In this document: in pieces, positions 35,613 to 45,297 of the stretch | How the letters are laid out: each line of letters opens with the position of its first letter | Numbering within the stretch: the first letter of the stretch is position 1 | Assembly (NCBI GenBank): GCA_964575025.1 | Contig: CAZNPV010000016.1 | Location: forward strand, 7,603-71,602 | DNA length: 64,000 bases | Reading direction: 5' to 3' | Source of the DNA: JABMQB01 sp964575025 | GTDB lineage: Bacteria > Bacteroidota > Bacteroidia > Bacteroidales > Prolixibacteraceae | The notes under the pieces: generated by a model | What the model was told of the DNA's origin: nothing | The model's input: the letters and a program-made list of their open reading frames with translations, nothing else | Databases searched by the model: none | Program-made: the position numbers and the translations under genes

Positions 35613-37115
35613 TTACGCGGGCATATCCGGCAAACTCCAGGGTTTGCGATAGGTATGCTTAACCAGTTCGGCGGCAAATTCTTTTGCCGGTATAGGATCG
35701 GTGAAGGTTTTTGCGAAGGATGGATGCCCGTCTTTAATGGTGAAGCCGTCTTTAATGACGGTTCTGATGGTTTCCTCATCAGTAAGGTTTGTAAACTCCA
35801 TCTTTTCGCCATCCCAGTCCAGTTCTTTGTATAAGGATTGGAGGCGGACAGCCAGTACGCCCATAACCACCATTTCGTTAAACGGTCCGGCTTCCATAAA
35901 GTCGGAGGCTGTAGGCACGCGGTTTTCCGGGCTTTCCTTGCATGCACGTACCCAGTCCTGTTCGTGGCCGCCCTGGGTTGCATTTTCAATTCTTCTCCGG
36001 AACTTGGGTGCATCAGGTACTCTTCCGGAAAGCAACCATGGATTTACACCATAACATCCACAAATGAGTTTGTCTTTGGTTCCGTGGAAACATACATATC
36101 CTCCGGCGTTGTTCGGATCTTTGCCATCTGGCCATCCCTCGGGAAGTTCCGGTTTGATCCCGCCGTCATGCCAATATACATCCACCTGAGGAAGTTTCAT
36201 TTTCATTTTTTTCTTTGGTTCTCTTTCCGGGAATGTGATTTTTACGGATTGTGCGACGGGAGCACAGTCGTTTAACAGAAGGCTGGAACTTGCCTGTGCA
36301 TGGATCGGGTATCCCAGGTCAAGCCCGACAAATACCGGATGCAGGATATGGCAGGCCATATCGCCTAGGGCGCCGGTTCCGTAATCCCACCAGCCACGCC
36401 AGTTCCAGGGATGATAGATATGGTTAAAAGGCCGCATCTTTGCCGGTCCGATGAAAAGATCCCAATCCAGGGTTTCCGGAACCCAGTCGCCCTGTTCAGG
36501 GGTGTTTAATCCCTGGGGCCAGATCGGACGGTCGGTAAAGGAATCCACCCGGGTTACCTCCCCGATTTCCCCATTGGCCAGCCATTCAGTCGTCAGGTTC
36601 ACCCCTTCACCGGAGGAGCCCTGGTTCCCCATCTGGGTTGCTACTTTGTATTTGGCTGCAAGTTTGGTTAACAAACGGGATTCGTACACCGAATGCGTTA
36701 ACGGTTTCTGAACAAAAACATGTTTCCCCATCGTCATAGCAGTGCCCGCAATGATCGCATGCGTATGGTCGGCGGTAGCCACGATCACCCCATCTATGCT
36801 CCTGCCCATCTCATCGTACATCCTACGCCAGTCTTTGTACCGTTTGGCATCCGGATAAGCCTCAAAAACATTCGCACTGTACTTCCAGTCTACATCACAT
36901 AGCGCCACAATGTTTTCGGTTTGCAGGTTTCTCAGGTTGGTTGCCCCCATACCTCCAATGCCGACAGCAGCAATGTTTAACGTGTCGCTGGGAGCTTGAT
37001 GCCCTAAACCGGCAACAGCATGCCTCGGAATAACCGTTATTCCTGCAGCTACTGCAGCCGTAGTCCCCAGAAACGACCTCCTGGAAACATTCTTTTTGTC
37101 TGATTTATTTTCCAT
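35613..37115 (-). CDS. Secreted Gfo/Idh/MocA family oxidoreductase, copy 2
   Basis: A 500-residue paralogue of the previous oxidoreductase with the same plan: Tat signal NVSRRSFLGTTAAVAAG, Rossmann loop NIAAVGIGGMGATN, VQKPLTHSVYESR in place of EKP, and a C-terminal domain with shared blocks such as HPWNWRGWWDYGTGALGDMACH and GGHEQDWVRACKE. The pair looks like an old tandem duplication with separate substrates. A terminator between the genes suggests they are expressed independently. A sugar or polyol oxidation role in the periplasm is inferred from the family only. Confidence 0.88.
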   Translation of the reverse strand: MENKSDKKNVSRRSFLGTTAAVAAGITVIPRHAVAGLGHQAPSDTLNIAAVGIGGMGATNLRNLQTENIVALCDVDWKYSANVFEAYPDAKRYKDWRRMYDEMGRSIDGVIVATADHTHAIIAGTAMTMGKHVFVQKPLTHSVYESRLLTKLAAKYKVATQMGNQGSSGEGVNLTTEWLANGEIGEVTRVDSFTDRPIWPQGLNTPEQGDWVPETLDWDLFIGPAKMRPFNHIYHPWNWRGWWDYGTGALGDMACHILHPVFVGLDLGYPIHAQASSSLLLNDCAPVAQSVKITFPEREPKKKMKMKLPQVDVYWHDGGIKPELPEGWPDGKDPNNAGGYVCFHGTKDKLICGCYGVNPWLLSGRVPDAPKFRRRIENATQGGHEQDWVRACKESPENRVPTASDFMEAGPFNEMVVMGVLAVRLQSLYKELDWDGEKMEFTNLTDEETIRTVIKDGFTIKDGHPSFAKTFTDPIPAKEFAAELVKHTYRKPWSLPDMPA

Positions 37116-37540
37116 GATACTAGTTTAAATCGGATAAGGTTATTATTCACAATAAAAATTCAGAAAAACATCTAAATATAAGGATTATAAATTATTTTCT
37201 CAAAGGGTTAAAAACACTTTCTTTCCCTACCTTAACCAATTTAACCCGGATGAAGGTGCAGGCACCCGCCCGGTTGCCTTTCTCAATGGATTAATTATCA
37301 GCAGCTTCCGCAGAAAAACGAACGCTATTTCAACTGAGTAAAATTGTTTGCATTTTAAAGGGTACAAATGCCTGCCTGTTCGGCTTTGCTCCGCTGAAGC
37401 TATGCGAAAGCGATGCAGACAGGGAGCTCCCATAATTGGAATCATCTTCCCGGGCGATACGATGTACCCTACCCGTTTCGTTCGCTTAAAATTAGTAGGA
37501 TATAAAGTAACGCATAGAAGTCCGTTAAGAAAGACCGGTC
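37116..37540. other. Gene-free interval upstream of oxidoreductase copy 2
   Basis: 425 nt between the oxidoreductase start and the ppiD stop. I see no credible gene and no clear promoter match. A stretch near 37376-37425 has GC-rich short palindromic words similar in flavour to the dispersed repeats. Short open frames here lack any recognisable protein features. Confidence 0.4.
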
Positions 37541-39664
37541 CTAATAAAATTTAGAACGCTTGTCTTCAATTTCAGCTGCCTCTTTAATGGCTTCATAGGC
37601 CTGCATGTCAGCCCGGTATGCCAGATTCCGGGTCAGTGTCTGTCGTTCGGCAGCCAGGCTTGTGTTCCCGCCTTCTGATATTTCAGTGACCTGAACAATG
37701 TATACTCCGTTGTTTCCCTTCACCGGACCGGATAGTTGACCTTCCTCAAGGGTTGTTGCTTTTCCGGTTAATTTGGGTTCCATGCCTACTCCCGGGATTG
37801 ATGCCGAAGCAAAGTTTATATTCTCAGCCTTCAGCACCTCTGATCCCAGTTCCTGGGCTATTACCACCATGTCGTCTTCATCAGCCAATGCTTCCGAAGC
37901 TTTTTCCATCAGGTATTCTGCTTTCTTCTCTTTCAGAACCGCCAGTTCTAAGCGGTCTCTGACATCTTCAAAGGGGCTGACTCCTTCTTCCTGTACATTC
38001 ACAACGGTTCCAAGAACAAATTGATCGCCCAGTTCAAAAATAGTAGATTCCCGGTAATCTTTCAGCATATCTCCCTCTTCCGCTTCATAGGCAGCTCTGA
38101 TGAGCGCGCGGGAATTAGCCAGTCCCGGCACAGTCCGGTCCTTTTCCCCCACAACGGCCGACCTTTTGTTCAGTTTCTGTTCTGCCACAGCTTCATCAAA
38201 TTTCTCTTTGGTGGTATTTTCGCTGGCAAAACGGCTTACTTCAGCATATACCTTCTGATACGTTTCATCACTGGGGACCAATTGCCGCACCAGATAGGCA
38301 ATTTGATATTTCCTGACCTCCCTGCCACGATCGGTTGTTTGTACAACATGAATACCATACTGAGAGGTAAGGATGGAAATTTCGTTTTTTTCGTTGTTAA
38401 AGGCAGCATCGGCAAACGGTTTAACCATCTGTTCGTGGGTAAAGAATCCCACATCACCGCCATTGATTGCGGATCCCTGGTCTTCAGAAAATTCACGGGC
38501 CAGCTCGGCAAAGCTGCTGCCGCTTTCAACCGCTGTCTTTAAACTGTCGGCCAACGCCTGTTTAGACTCCAGTTCGGCTGTACTGTTTACAGTCAGCAGA
38601 ATATGGCGGGCTCTGACTGAATCAGGTCGCATTTCCGAAGCATGGAATTTAGCCAGATAAAAGGACTCCCCGGAAAAATACGGCCCCATTACATCGTTCA
38701 GTTCCGCATTCTCCTCTTCAATCCAGTTTACAATATTCAGAGGCAATTCTTCCAATTTAAACCAGGTATCATTAAAACTTTCATCCGAATTGGAATTGAC
38801 AAATTGCACATTATCTTCTGCTTCGATAAAGTCCGGCTTAATCTCATTCATCCATTCCTCTGTTTCCTTCCTGTCCTGCTCTGAAGGGGTTACTGAAAAA
38901 ATGATGTATTCAATTTTTCTTGAACTTTCCTGTTTGTATTCCTTCTGATGCACATCGTAATAATCCCGGAGGTCTTTCTCTGTAACTGAAACCATGCTGT
39001 CGGGAACCGAAGCATACGGTAAGGAAGCATAGCTGAAGGTCACCGTTCGGTTTTTGCTGTCCAGGCTTCTTTGAGCCTCTTCATTGGTGGCATACAGTCC
39101 CTTCTTAACCAGGTTATTGTATTTGCTCATAATCCTGTTTTCTGCAATTTCCTGTTCAAGGTACAACCAGTAGGCCCGTTGTTCAGGTGTAGCTCCGGCT
39201 TCGAGATTCTTAAGAAACCGGATGATCGCTGCCCTGTCGGTCTGGCCGGTATTGGGATTCTGAAAAATTTGCTGCACAATGGGGTGAATATTGCTTCCCT
39301 GTATCATATCGTACAACTCTTCAGAACTTATCGTAAGCCCCAGGTCTTTGTAAATATCATTCATCAGAACATCACGGACCAGGTTTTGCCAGGTCTGTTC
39401 CCGGAGCTGAACCAGGGTGTTTTCGTCAATCTGTGTTTCCCCCGTATTGAGTTTATAAATCTCACTCAATTCTTCCACTTCCTTCTGAAAATCCATGTAT
39501 TGAAAAGATTCTCCTTCTATTTCAGCAATCTCAAGTCGCCTTCTCTGAAAAAGGGAATTCCCTGAACGAAATATGTCTCCCAGGATAAATGCAAGAAGCG
39601 CTAACCCGATGACCACTGCCACCAGGACCCCTGCCTGATTTCTAATCTTTTGTAGTGTAGCCAT
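37541..39664 (-). CDS. ppiD: Periplasmic peptidyl-prolyl isomerase/chaperone (PpiD/SurA type)
   Basis: A 707-residue inner-membrane-anchored folding factor. One N-terminal transmembrane segment (AGVLVAVVIGLALLAFILGD) is followed by a SurA-N-like chaperone domain (~30-200), a parvulin domain (~340-460: RARHILLTV, FAELAREFSEDQGSAINGGDVGFF, YGIHVVQ) and a long C-terminal part with a possible second degenerate parvulin-like repeat (GPVKGNNGVYIVQVTE). The protein helps fold secreted and outer-membrane proteins. It closes the nad-coa-lpt gene run, which fits an envelope role; an 89-nt gap separates it from the CNNM gene. Confidence 0.9.
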   Translation of the reverse strand: MATLQKIRNQAGVLVAVVIGLALLAFILGDIFRSGNSLFQRRRLEIAEIEGESFQYMDFQKEVEELSEIYKLNTGETQIDENTLVQLREQTWQNLVRDVLMNDIYKDLGLTISSEELYDMIQGSNIHPIVQQIFQNPNTGQTDRAAIIRFLKNLEAGATPEQRAYWLYLEQEIAENRIMSKYNNLVKKGLYATNEEAQRSLDSKNRTVTFSYASLPYASVPDSMVSVTEKDLRDYYDVHQKEYKQESSRKIEYIIFSVTPSEQDRKETEEWMNEIKPDFIEAEDNVQFVNSNSDESFNDTWFKLEELPLNIVNWIEEENAELNDVMGPYFSGESFYLAKFHASEMRPDSVRARHILLTVNSTAELESKQALADSLKTAVESGSSFAELAREFSEDQGSAINGGDVGFFTHEQMVKPFADAAFNNEKNEISILTSQYGIHVVQTTDRGREVRKYQIAYLVRQLVPSDETYQKVYAEVSRFASENTTKEKFDEAVAEQKLNKRSAVVGEKDRTVPGLANSRALIRAAYEAEEGDMLKDYRESTIFELGDQFVLGTVVNVQEEGVSPFEDVRDRLELAVLKEKKAEYLMEKASEALADEDDMVVIAQELGSEVLKAENINFASASIPGVGMEPKLTGKATTLEEGQLSGPVKGNNGVYIVQVTEISEGGNTSLAAERQTLTRNLAYRADMQAYEAIKEAAEIEDKRSKFY

Positions 39665-39753
39665 TTAGTCTTTAATTAGTATACAAAATCCTCATTTTTT
39701 TCGAGCTACGAAGATAATAAAATTCAATAGCATACATAAAATTTCTTTTCTGT

Positions 39754-41022
39754 TTATTTTTCCAGGATCTTCAGGTGGACCAACTCGATTTTTGTATTGG
39801 TAGCTTTCAGGATTTTAAAACGAAACGAACCAATGTCAATCAGGGTATGGATCTTTGGAATGCTCTTATAATACGAAAGAATATAGCCGGCCAGGGTTTC
39901 AAAATCTTCCGTATCCGGTAGGTTGAGTTTGTATTTCTCATTCAGGAAATCAATTTCAAAACGTCCGGAAAAAATGTATTCTCTGTCGTTAATCTTTTTT
40001 TCAATAAAATCACTTGTGTCGTGTTCATCTTCAATTTCGCCAAATATTTCTTCCAGGATATCTTCGCCGGTTACCATTCCCGCGGTTCCCCCAAACTCAT
40101 CCACTACAATGGCCACACTCCGGTGTTCTGTAATAAATGTACTTAAGAGTTTATTGGCGGGCATAGTATCCGGCACAATGATACTATCTTTCAGAAAAGG
40201 CTTTATAGACGTGGGATCTTCGAAAATAATCGAAGAGTGAACATAGCCGATAATGTTGTCGATGTTCCCCTCATAGATCAGAATCCTGGAAAATCCGGTT
40301 TCTACAAATTTCGAACGCAACTCCTCAATGGACACGTTGCATTCCAGCGCTTCCATTTCTGTCCTTGGCACCATAATCTCCCTTAACCGTACTTTCGAGA
40401 AATCCAGGGCGTTCCTGAACAGTTTGACTTCGTGTGCTTCCTCCTCTTCTGTCTGGTTGAACTCTGTATGGGATTCATTGATGAAATGATCGAGATCAAC
40501 GAGGCTGAAAACAGGATTGTTAATCCCTTCGTTCATTTTTGTTTTAAATACATCTTTAATCAGAAAATTTGTTATCCCCAAAAAAAAGAGGGTAAGCGGA
40601 TAAAAGAGCGTATAAAAAAATGCCAGGGGCATGGAAAAGATATTCAACAACGTATTCGGGAAAATCCGGAACAGCGTTTTAGGCAGAAATTCGGCCAGAA
40701 CCAGTATAACCAGGGTTGATATGATCGTCTGTATCAATAAAGCCAGAAATTGTGATTCAACATAGGGATTAATAAGGGGACTAAGGAGCGTGGCAAAAGC
40801 GATACCATAAATCACCAGGGCAATGTTATTTCCGATAAGCATGGTAGCTATATACTTGCCTGAATCTTTGGTCACAAAGCCAAGAATACCGGATACCAGA
40901 GGGTCAGACTTTTTATCCAGTTCCAGCCGGAGCTTGTTTGCCGATACAAAAGCTATCTCCATACCGGAAAAAAAGGCGGATAAAAGAATCGTCACTAAAA
41001 TAATCAGCAGTGGGTGGTTCAT
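39754..41022 (-). CDS. CNNM/CorC-type hemolysin-family membrane protein
   Basis: A 422-residue inner-membrane protein. Three or four N-terminal helices form the DUF21/CNNM domain (LLSAFFSGMEIAFVSANKLRLEL, IGNNIALVIYG), followed by a tandem CBS pair (~200-330: MVPRTEMEALE, EHRSVAIVVDEFGGTAGMVTGEDILEEI) and a C-terminal CorC/HlyC domain. Relatives act in magnesium or cobalt efflux; the gliding protein GldE belongs to this family. It lies between lptC and ppiD, an order often kept in Bacteroidota. Confidence 0.9.
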   Translation of the reverse strand: MNHPLLIILVTILLSAFFSGMEIAFVSANKLRLELDKKSDPLVSGILGFVTKDSGKYIATMLIGNNIALVIYGIAFATLLSPLINPYVESQFLALLIQTIISTLVILVLAEFLPKTLFRIFPNTLLNIFSMPLAFFYTLFYPLTLFFLGITNFLIKDVFKTKMNEGINNPVFSLVDLDHFINESHTEFNQTEEEEAHEVKLFRNALDFSKVRLREIMVPRTEMEALECNVSIEELRSKFVETGFSRILIYEGNIDNIIGYVHSSIIFEDPTSIKPFLKDSIIVPDTMPANKLLSTFITEHRSVAIVVDEFGGTAGMVTGEDILEEIFGEIEDEHDTSDFIEKKINDREYIFSGRFEIDFLNEKYKLNLPDTEDFETLAGYILSYYKSIPKIHTLIDIGSFRFKILKATNTKIELVHLKILEK

Positions 41023-41062
41023 GGTTCTGAGCCAATTATCCGGTTATAGCAGCTTCACCTTA

Positions 41063-41683
41063 TTATTTACGGTTAACCTGTTCATTCTCGTTCTGATTCA
41101 CTGTTACGTAAATGGTCCCTTTAGGGTTCCTGATCTTCCAGTTCTGAAAGTTCTGGTCAGCTTCAAAGCCTATACCGGTAATGATCTGATCGGGCCGAAT
41201 GATTTTTACATAGCTGTCTGAATAGATCTTCCCGGTTTGTTCTTCCCAGATTAAATATTCAGTTTTCAAGGTATCTCCCTGTTCATTGACTGCCACGACG
41301 TTATTTTTTGCTTCCCATTTTTTTTCTTCTTCGTAATTGCGGGCATAATCCGATGTAATCCGGGAAATCGTATTCCCCTGTTCATCGTACTTCATCAGCA
41401 GGATTCCTTTGGGAAATTCCACAAAAGGTTGCGATCCGGTTTCAAATTTCTGTAATACCGGAGCTTTCATATAAAACTGAACCTGAAAAGAATCGATAAA
41501 TGTTGTTTCGAAGTCTTCGGCAACCATAACCGGCAGGGATTCGCTCGTTGCGAAAGCCTCGATTTTCTCCACTTCAGCTTCACAGCCCAAACAGGCTATT
41601 GCAGCCCCTAAAAACAGAACTGCAATACCCGGATGAATATGTTTATGCCGTAATGGGTTAAAATCTGACGGTTGTCGTTTCAT
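41063..41683 (-). CDS. lptC: LPS export protein LptC
   Basis: A 206-residue protein of the LptC/YrbK beta-jellyroll family, part of the bridge carrying LPS from the inner to the outer membrane. The N-terminal segment ends AAIACLGC, a lipoprotein-type signal, in place of the single membrane anchor of proteobacterial LptC. The conserved FIDSFQVQFYMKAPVLQKFE...FPKGILLMKYDEQGNTISRITSDYA and KIYSDSYVKI blocks support the call. The ATG at 41683 overlaps the end of the TPR gene by 26 nt, suggesting translational coupling. A longer frame to 41875 lies inside the TPR gene and is rejected. Confidence 0.85.
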   Translation of the reverse strand: MKRQPSDFNPLRHKHIHPGIAVLFLGAAIACLGCEAEVEKIEAFATSESLPVMVAEDFETTFIDSFQVQFYMKAPVLQKFETGSQPFVEFPKGILLMKYDEQGNTISRITSDYARNYEEEKKWEAKNNVVAVNEQGDTLKTEYLIWEEQTGKIYSDSYVKIIRPDQIITGIGFEADQNFQNWKIRNPKGTIYVTVNQNENEQVNRK

Positions 41684-43274
41684 TGATCCAGTCTCCGATA
41701 GAATACCGATCGCCCTCTGATAATCCCTGAAAGAAAGCTTCTTCTTTGTTTGGGAAATACTCCTTATACCGGGAAGCCTTTTCCGATGCTTCGGCAATAC
41801 ACGCTTCGCCCGCCCTGGCAGCGCGGTTAAAATAATCCACAGCCAGCCAGAACACGGTTGCTTGTTCAAAATCACTTTCCCCGTAATTGCGGCTTGCAGC
41901 CACGTAAATATCCCCTATCAGCATCAGGGCTTCACAATAGGTTGGATCGATATCCAGTGCTTTTCTTGCATAGGTTCGGGCTTCCTGCAGGGCATTCTCC
42001 CTGGCATATACAAACAGCCCGTATTCATAATAGTAAGTAGCCAACAGTTCCTTGTCGGTCTCCTGTTCCATGGCTTGTTTGTAATACGCTTTGGCTTTTT
42101 CTGTATTTCCCTTTCTCAGGTATCTTCGGGCCATATTGAATGCTGCTTCCGCCGAAGGATCCAGTTCATACAGTTTTTCTGTGGCATTGTTATACAATTC
42201 ACTTTCATCGCATCGGGCCCGTCTCAGTTTCCGAAGCATTCCTATGATAAATTCCCGATCTTCACTTTTTTCCTCAAACTGGGGGGTGTAGATACTGATC
42301 AATGCCTCGCAGTCGGCTGCCCCGGAAACCATGAATACATCATCGACATATTTAAGTGCAAGATTGATGTCTTCAACATGCTCCTGATCCTCTTCTTCGA
42401 GCATCTGGTTCAGGAGGTTATTGCAGAAATCGTAATTCTGAACCACGGTTTCCCTGGGAAGTTCCCCAAACTTAAACAACTGGGTTGAAATATTCATGAT
42501 CAGTACCAGCACAGGGATTTCTGTTTTTGTACCCTGCAACTGTGCCGATTCATAAAGCCATTCATACCCCTTCCTGAAGGCTTTTTTTCTGTCTTCCAGT
42601 TCCACGTCTTCATTCTGAAGGTAAAACTCAAACCAGGATACGCTCTTCCGTCCCAGCACGTATCCTTTATCGTTAAAATGCTTGATCCGCTTGTCATAAA
42701 TTTCCATTATTTTCTGAAGGTGTTCAAGCTTCTCCTCGAGGGATGACGCTTTTTCCAGGAAGAATTTGAACATGATACAACCATGAATATACAGGTTGCT
42801 TGTTGATTTCGGATATCCTTTATAGAGTTTCTCCCAGTGAGGCAAAGCAGAAGCATAATCTTTCTGCCTGAAGAATTCATGATACAACGTGTATTCATTC
42901 ATGAAAGTCAGATCCTTGTCTTCAATCAACTCGTCCTTGGATTTATTGTTCACTCCGGTTTCCTCTTTTTCTTTGGGTTCAATGCCATCGAAACAGAATT
43001 CAATTTCATTGTCTGAATTCTCATCGATATCCAGTCTTTGGGATTCATCAATGTATGTAAATCTTAGCCATTTGGTTTTTTCATGGGCTTCCACCATAAA
43101 TTTTCCATCAAAGCTGGTCATCATAGCCCCCCCCCTGTGTGCTTCAACCGTAATACCGGCAGCGGGTTCTCCTTCCCGGTAAACAGTCCCTTTTATTATT
43201 CTTTGCCCGGTAGCACCTGAAACAATCAGAAGTACCAAAGCAACAAAAAACGATCTTAAAACTATAGATTTCAT
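41658..43274 (-). CDS. Periplasmic TPR protein with carboxypeptidase-like regulatory domain
   Basis: A 538-residue exported protein: cleavable signal ending SGATGQ (~24), a small beta domain typical of the carboxypeptidase-regulatory-like fold (KGTVYREGEPAAGITVEAH...TSFDGKFMVEA, ~27-100), an acidic linker, then helical repeats that become recognisable TPRs toward the end (NMARRYLRKGNTEKAKAYYKQAMEQ, ARKALDIDPTYCEALMLIGDIYVAA). It sits between an outer-membrane protein and lptC genes, so an envelope scaffold role is likely. I know no precise function. Confidence 0.8.
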   Translation of the reverse strand: MKSIVLRSFFVALVLLIVSGATGQRIIKGTVYREGEPAAGITVEAHRGGAMMTSFDGKFMVEAHEKTKWLRFTYIDESQRLDIDENSDNEIEFCFDGIEPKEKEETGVNNKSKDELIEDKDLTFMNEYTLYHEFFRQKDYASALPHWEKLYKGYPKSTSNLYIHGCIMFKFFLEKASSLEEKLEHLQKIMEIYDKRIKHFNDKGYVLGRKSVSWFEFYLQNEDVELEDRKKAFRKGYEWLYESAQLQGTKTEIPVLVLIMNISTQLFKFGELPRETVVQNYDFCNNLLNQMLEEEDQEHVEDINLALKYVDDVFMVSGAADCEALISIYTPQFEEKSEDREFIIGMLRKLRRARCDESELYNNATEKLYELDPSAEAAFNMARRYLRKGNTEKAKAYYKQAMEQETDKELLATYYYEYGLFVYARENALQEARTYARKALDIDPTYCEALMLIGDIYVAASRNYGESDFEQATVFWLAVDYFNRAARAGEACIAEASEKASRYKEYFPNKEEAFFQGLSEGDRYSIGDWINETTTVRF

Positions 43275-43297
43275 AGTGGTTATTAGTTTGTTGTCAA

Positions 43298-44578
43298 TTA
43301 ATCATATTTTCTTTTTATAAACCACATATCGTACAAATTAACGCTTACGGCCAGTCGTGCATAATATTCACGTACAAGGTTATTGCTTATTTTACCCCGT
43401 TTGCCCAGCTGGGCCGATACATTCACCATCGATAAAGAACGATATATTGGTAATCCTACTCCAAAACTTATGCCAAGGTCATTCAGCTGCTGGTCACCAA
43501 AGGTAAGATAATAATTCTCGTAGGTGAAACCCGCTCTGTAAGCCACTCTATCAAAGTAACTTCTGATAGAATGCCGGTCCGGGATATATTCCCCACCCAC
43601 CGAAAAACGATTCAGGTCGGTTAAAAAGGGATTTGGTTCTCCGAAAAAAGTCGCCTCCGACCATTTCTGGTGGAAATAATCGGCATTTATTTCCAGTTTT
43701 TCCTGGCTGGTAAAGGAAAGGCCTACTCCCAGGCTGAGGGGCATCTTTATAATGTCTTTGATTTCATCAATAAACACTACGGTATCGATATCGGTTGTGG
43801 TTCCGTCTGATAAGATCTTCCGGGTGAGATCGGAATGAAATGCAGTAAATTCAGGCCGGGTTTCCAGGATCACACCCAGCGTTATCTGACTCGTCGGATT
43901 CACAGGCAGGGTTGCCTGTAAGCCGTAGGAAAGTCCGAAATCACGAAGTCTGATCTGTTCATATTTTTCATCGCTGTAAGAGTCCAGGTTATCCAGAAAA
44001 GTAACATAGGCATTGCGCGTAAGCCTTCCGAAGAAATAGTACAGATTAACCCCAAGCGATATATTCTTCACCGGTTCAACTCCTATTCCCAGGGTAGCCC
44101 GTGAAAGGGAACCTTCCCCGTTATACCGGTGCCATACCGTACCAAAGTTCTCTTCTTCTTCGGTCATCTGAACTTCATAACCGGTATCGGAATAGGGTGT
44201 CAGTCCCACACCTGTCCCAAGCCATGAAGTCACCGGAAAACTGAACGCAAAATAATTGAAATTAATGTTGTTCGTGCTGAACCCGGAAAGATCGTTTTTA
44301 TACCGGGCAAATCCTGCCTGAAAACCAAAATCTGCAAGAAAAGCCAACGAGTCCACCGAAGTATAGGAAGCCGGATTTGCCAGGTTGATCTGCTGGTTGC
44401 TCCTGCTGCCCAGAATGGCTCCCCCCATAGCTGCCGACCGGCCAAGCGATCCCCGCTGAAGATCTCCAAGCCCAAACCGTGAATACGGCGATGTGGTGTT
44501 GTTATTGAATTGTGCAAAAAGCACAACCGGAAAAAATAAAATAATAGCCAGTAAACTAACCCCTGTATGTTTCCCCAT
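43298..44578 (-). CDS. Outer-membrane beta-barrel protein
   Basis: A 426-residue protein with a signal ending VVLFAQ (~22) and an N-terminal SPYSRFGLGDLQRGS motif common to a Bacteroidota outer-membrane protein group resembling FadL/OmpP1-type barrels. Alternating hydrophobic strands continue to the C-terminal KRKYD. It probably spans the outer membrane; a transport substrate cannot be assigned. Its start overlaps the coaX stop by 23 nt, and the TPR gene follows 23 nt later, so it belongs to the same transcript. Confidence 0.8.
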   Translation of the reverse strand: MGKHTGVSLLAIILFFPVVLFAQFNNNTTSPYSRFGLGDLQRGSLGRSAAMGGAILGSRSNQQINLANPASYTSVDSLAFLADFGFQAGFARYKNDLSGFSTNNINFNYFAFSFPVTSWLGTGVGLTPYSDTGYEVQMTEEEENFGTVWHRYNGEGSLSRATLGIGVEPVKNISLGVNLYYFFGRLTRNAYVTFLDNLDSYSDEKYEQIRLRDFGLSYGLQATLPVNPTSQITLGVILETRPEFTAFHSDLTRKILSDGTTTDIDTVVFIDEIKDIIKMPLSLGVGLSFTSQEKLEINADYFHQKWSEATFFGEPNPFLTDLNRFSVGGEYIPDRHSIRSYFDRVAYRAGFTYENYYLTFGDQQLNDLGISFGVGLPIYRSLSMVNVSAQLGKRGKISNNLVREYYARLAVSVNLYDMWFIKRKYD

Positions 44579-45296
44579 TATAGTCTAAAATGCGGTTTAA
44601 TCCGATTCCTGTTAAATTGAAATGTACAAAGAAAGAACTTTTTAAATTTTTAGCAAAAAAATTGGCATCCCCACCGGTAATAATAACTATTAATTTTTTA
44701 TAAATTTCCTTAAATAAGGATATTGTTTTATCGGCCTCATACACAATCCCGTTTTGCACTCCTGCCCGGATTGCCGTTTCCGTGGTAGTGCCATACAACT
44801 CAGAACACGCTTTCACACCTATCAGGGGAAGATGCCCGGTAAAATGATGCAACGCCTTGTACCGCATAGCCAGGCCCGGTGAAATGTTGCCCCCCAGATA
44901 AACTCCCCGGTCGGTAATCAAATCATACGTTATTGCCGAGCCGGCATCCACGACCACAATGTTTTCCTCCGGATAAAGGCTGTGGGCACCTACCACCGCA
45001 GCTATCCGGTCATACCCCAGTGTATCCCTGCTCTGATAATGGTTCGTTATGGGCAGGGGAGTTTCTGCATTCAACTCCATAAAAACAGGAAAACAGTCCC
45101 TCAAAATACGTTTTATTTCCTCAGAATAGTTCCCTACCGATGATACAATCGCTTTATTCAGATCCGGATATTCCTTTAATACGACCTCCACATCCCTGAC
45201 ACTGAATTCGTTCAACGGGATCACTCTGACAAGTTCTTCCCCGTTAAAGAGATACACTTTTGTCCTGGTATTTCCTATATCAATTACCAGATTCAT
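44556..45296 (-). CDS. coaX: Type III pantothenate kinase
   Basis: A 246-residue ATP-dependent kinase making 4'-phosphopantothenate, the first step of coenzyme A synthesis. The N-terminal NLVIDIGNTRTKVYLF phosphate loop, GYDRIAAVVGAH, VVDAGSAITYDLI and GGNISPGLAMRYKALHHFTGHLP motifs are all present, and ITGGDANFFA closes the ATP site. The ATG at 45296 starts one base after the nadC stop and is preferred over a TTG at 45305. It is coupled with nadC and followed by an overlapping outer-membrane protein gene. Confidence 0.95.
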   Translation of the reverse strand: MNLVIDIGNTRTKVYLFNGEELVRVIPLNEFSVRDVEVVLKEYPDLNKAIVSSVGNYSEEIKRILRDCFPVFMELNAETPLPITNHYQSRDTLGYDRIAAVVGAHSLYPEENIVVVDAGSAITYDLITDRGVYLGGNISPGLAMRYKALHHFTGHLPLIGVKACSELYGTTTETAIRAGVQNGIVYEADKTISLFKEIYKKLIVIITGGDANFFAKNLKSSFFVHFNLTGIGLNRILDYNGETYRG

Positions 45297-45297
45297 C

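Noticed and set aside
37227..37445. Short open frame upstream of oxidoreductase copy 2
   Set aside because: No start signal, no conserved motif, composition like the surrounding noncoding DNA.
41684..41875. N-terminal extension of LptC
   Set aside because: It lies entirely within the TPR gene in another frame and has no signal-like sequence; the ATG at 41683 gives a proper lipoprotein signal.
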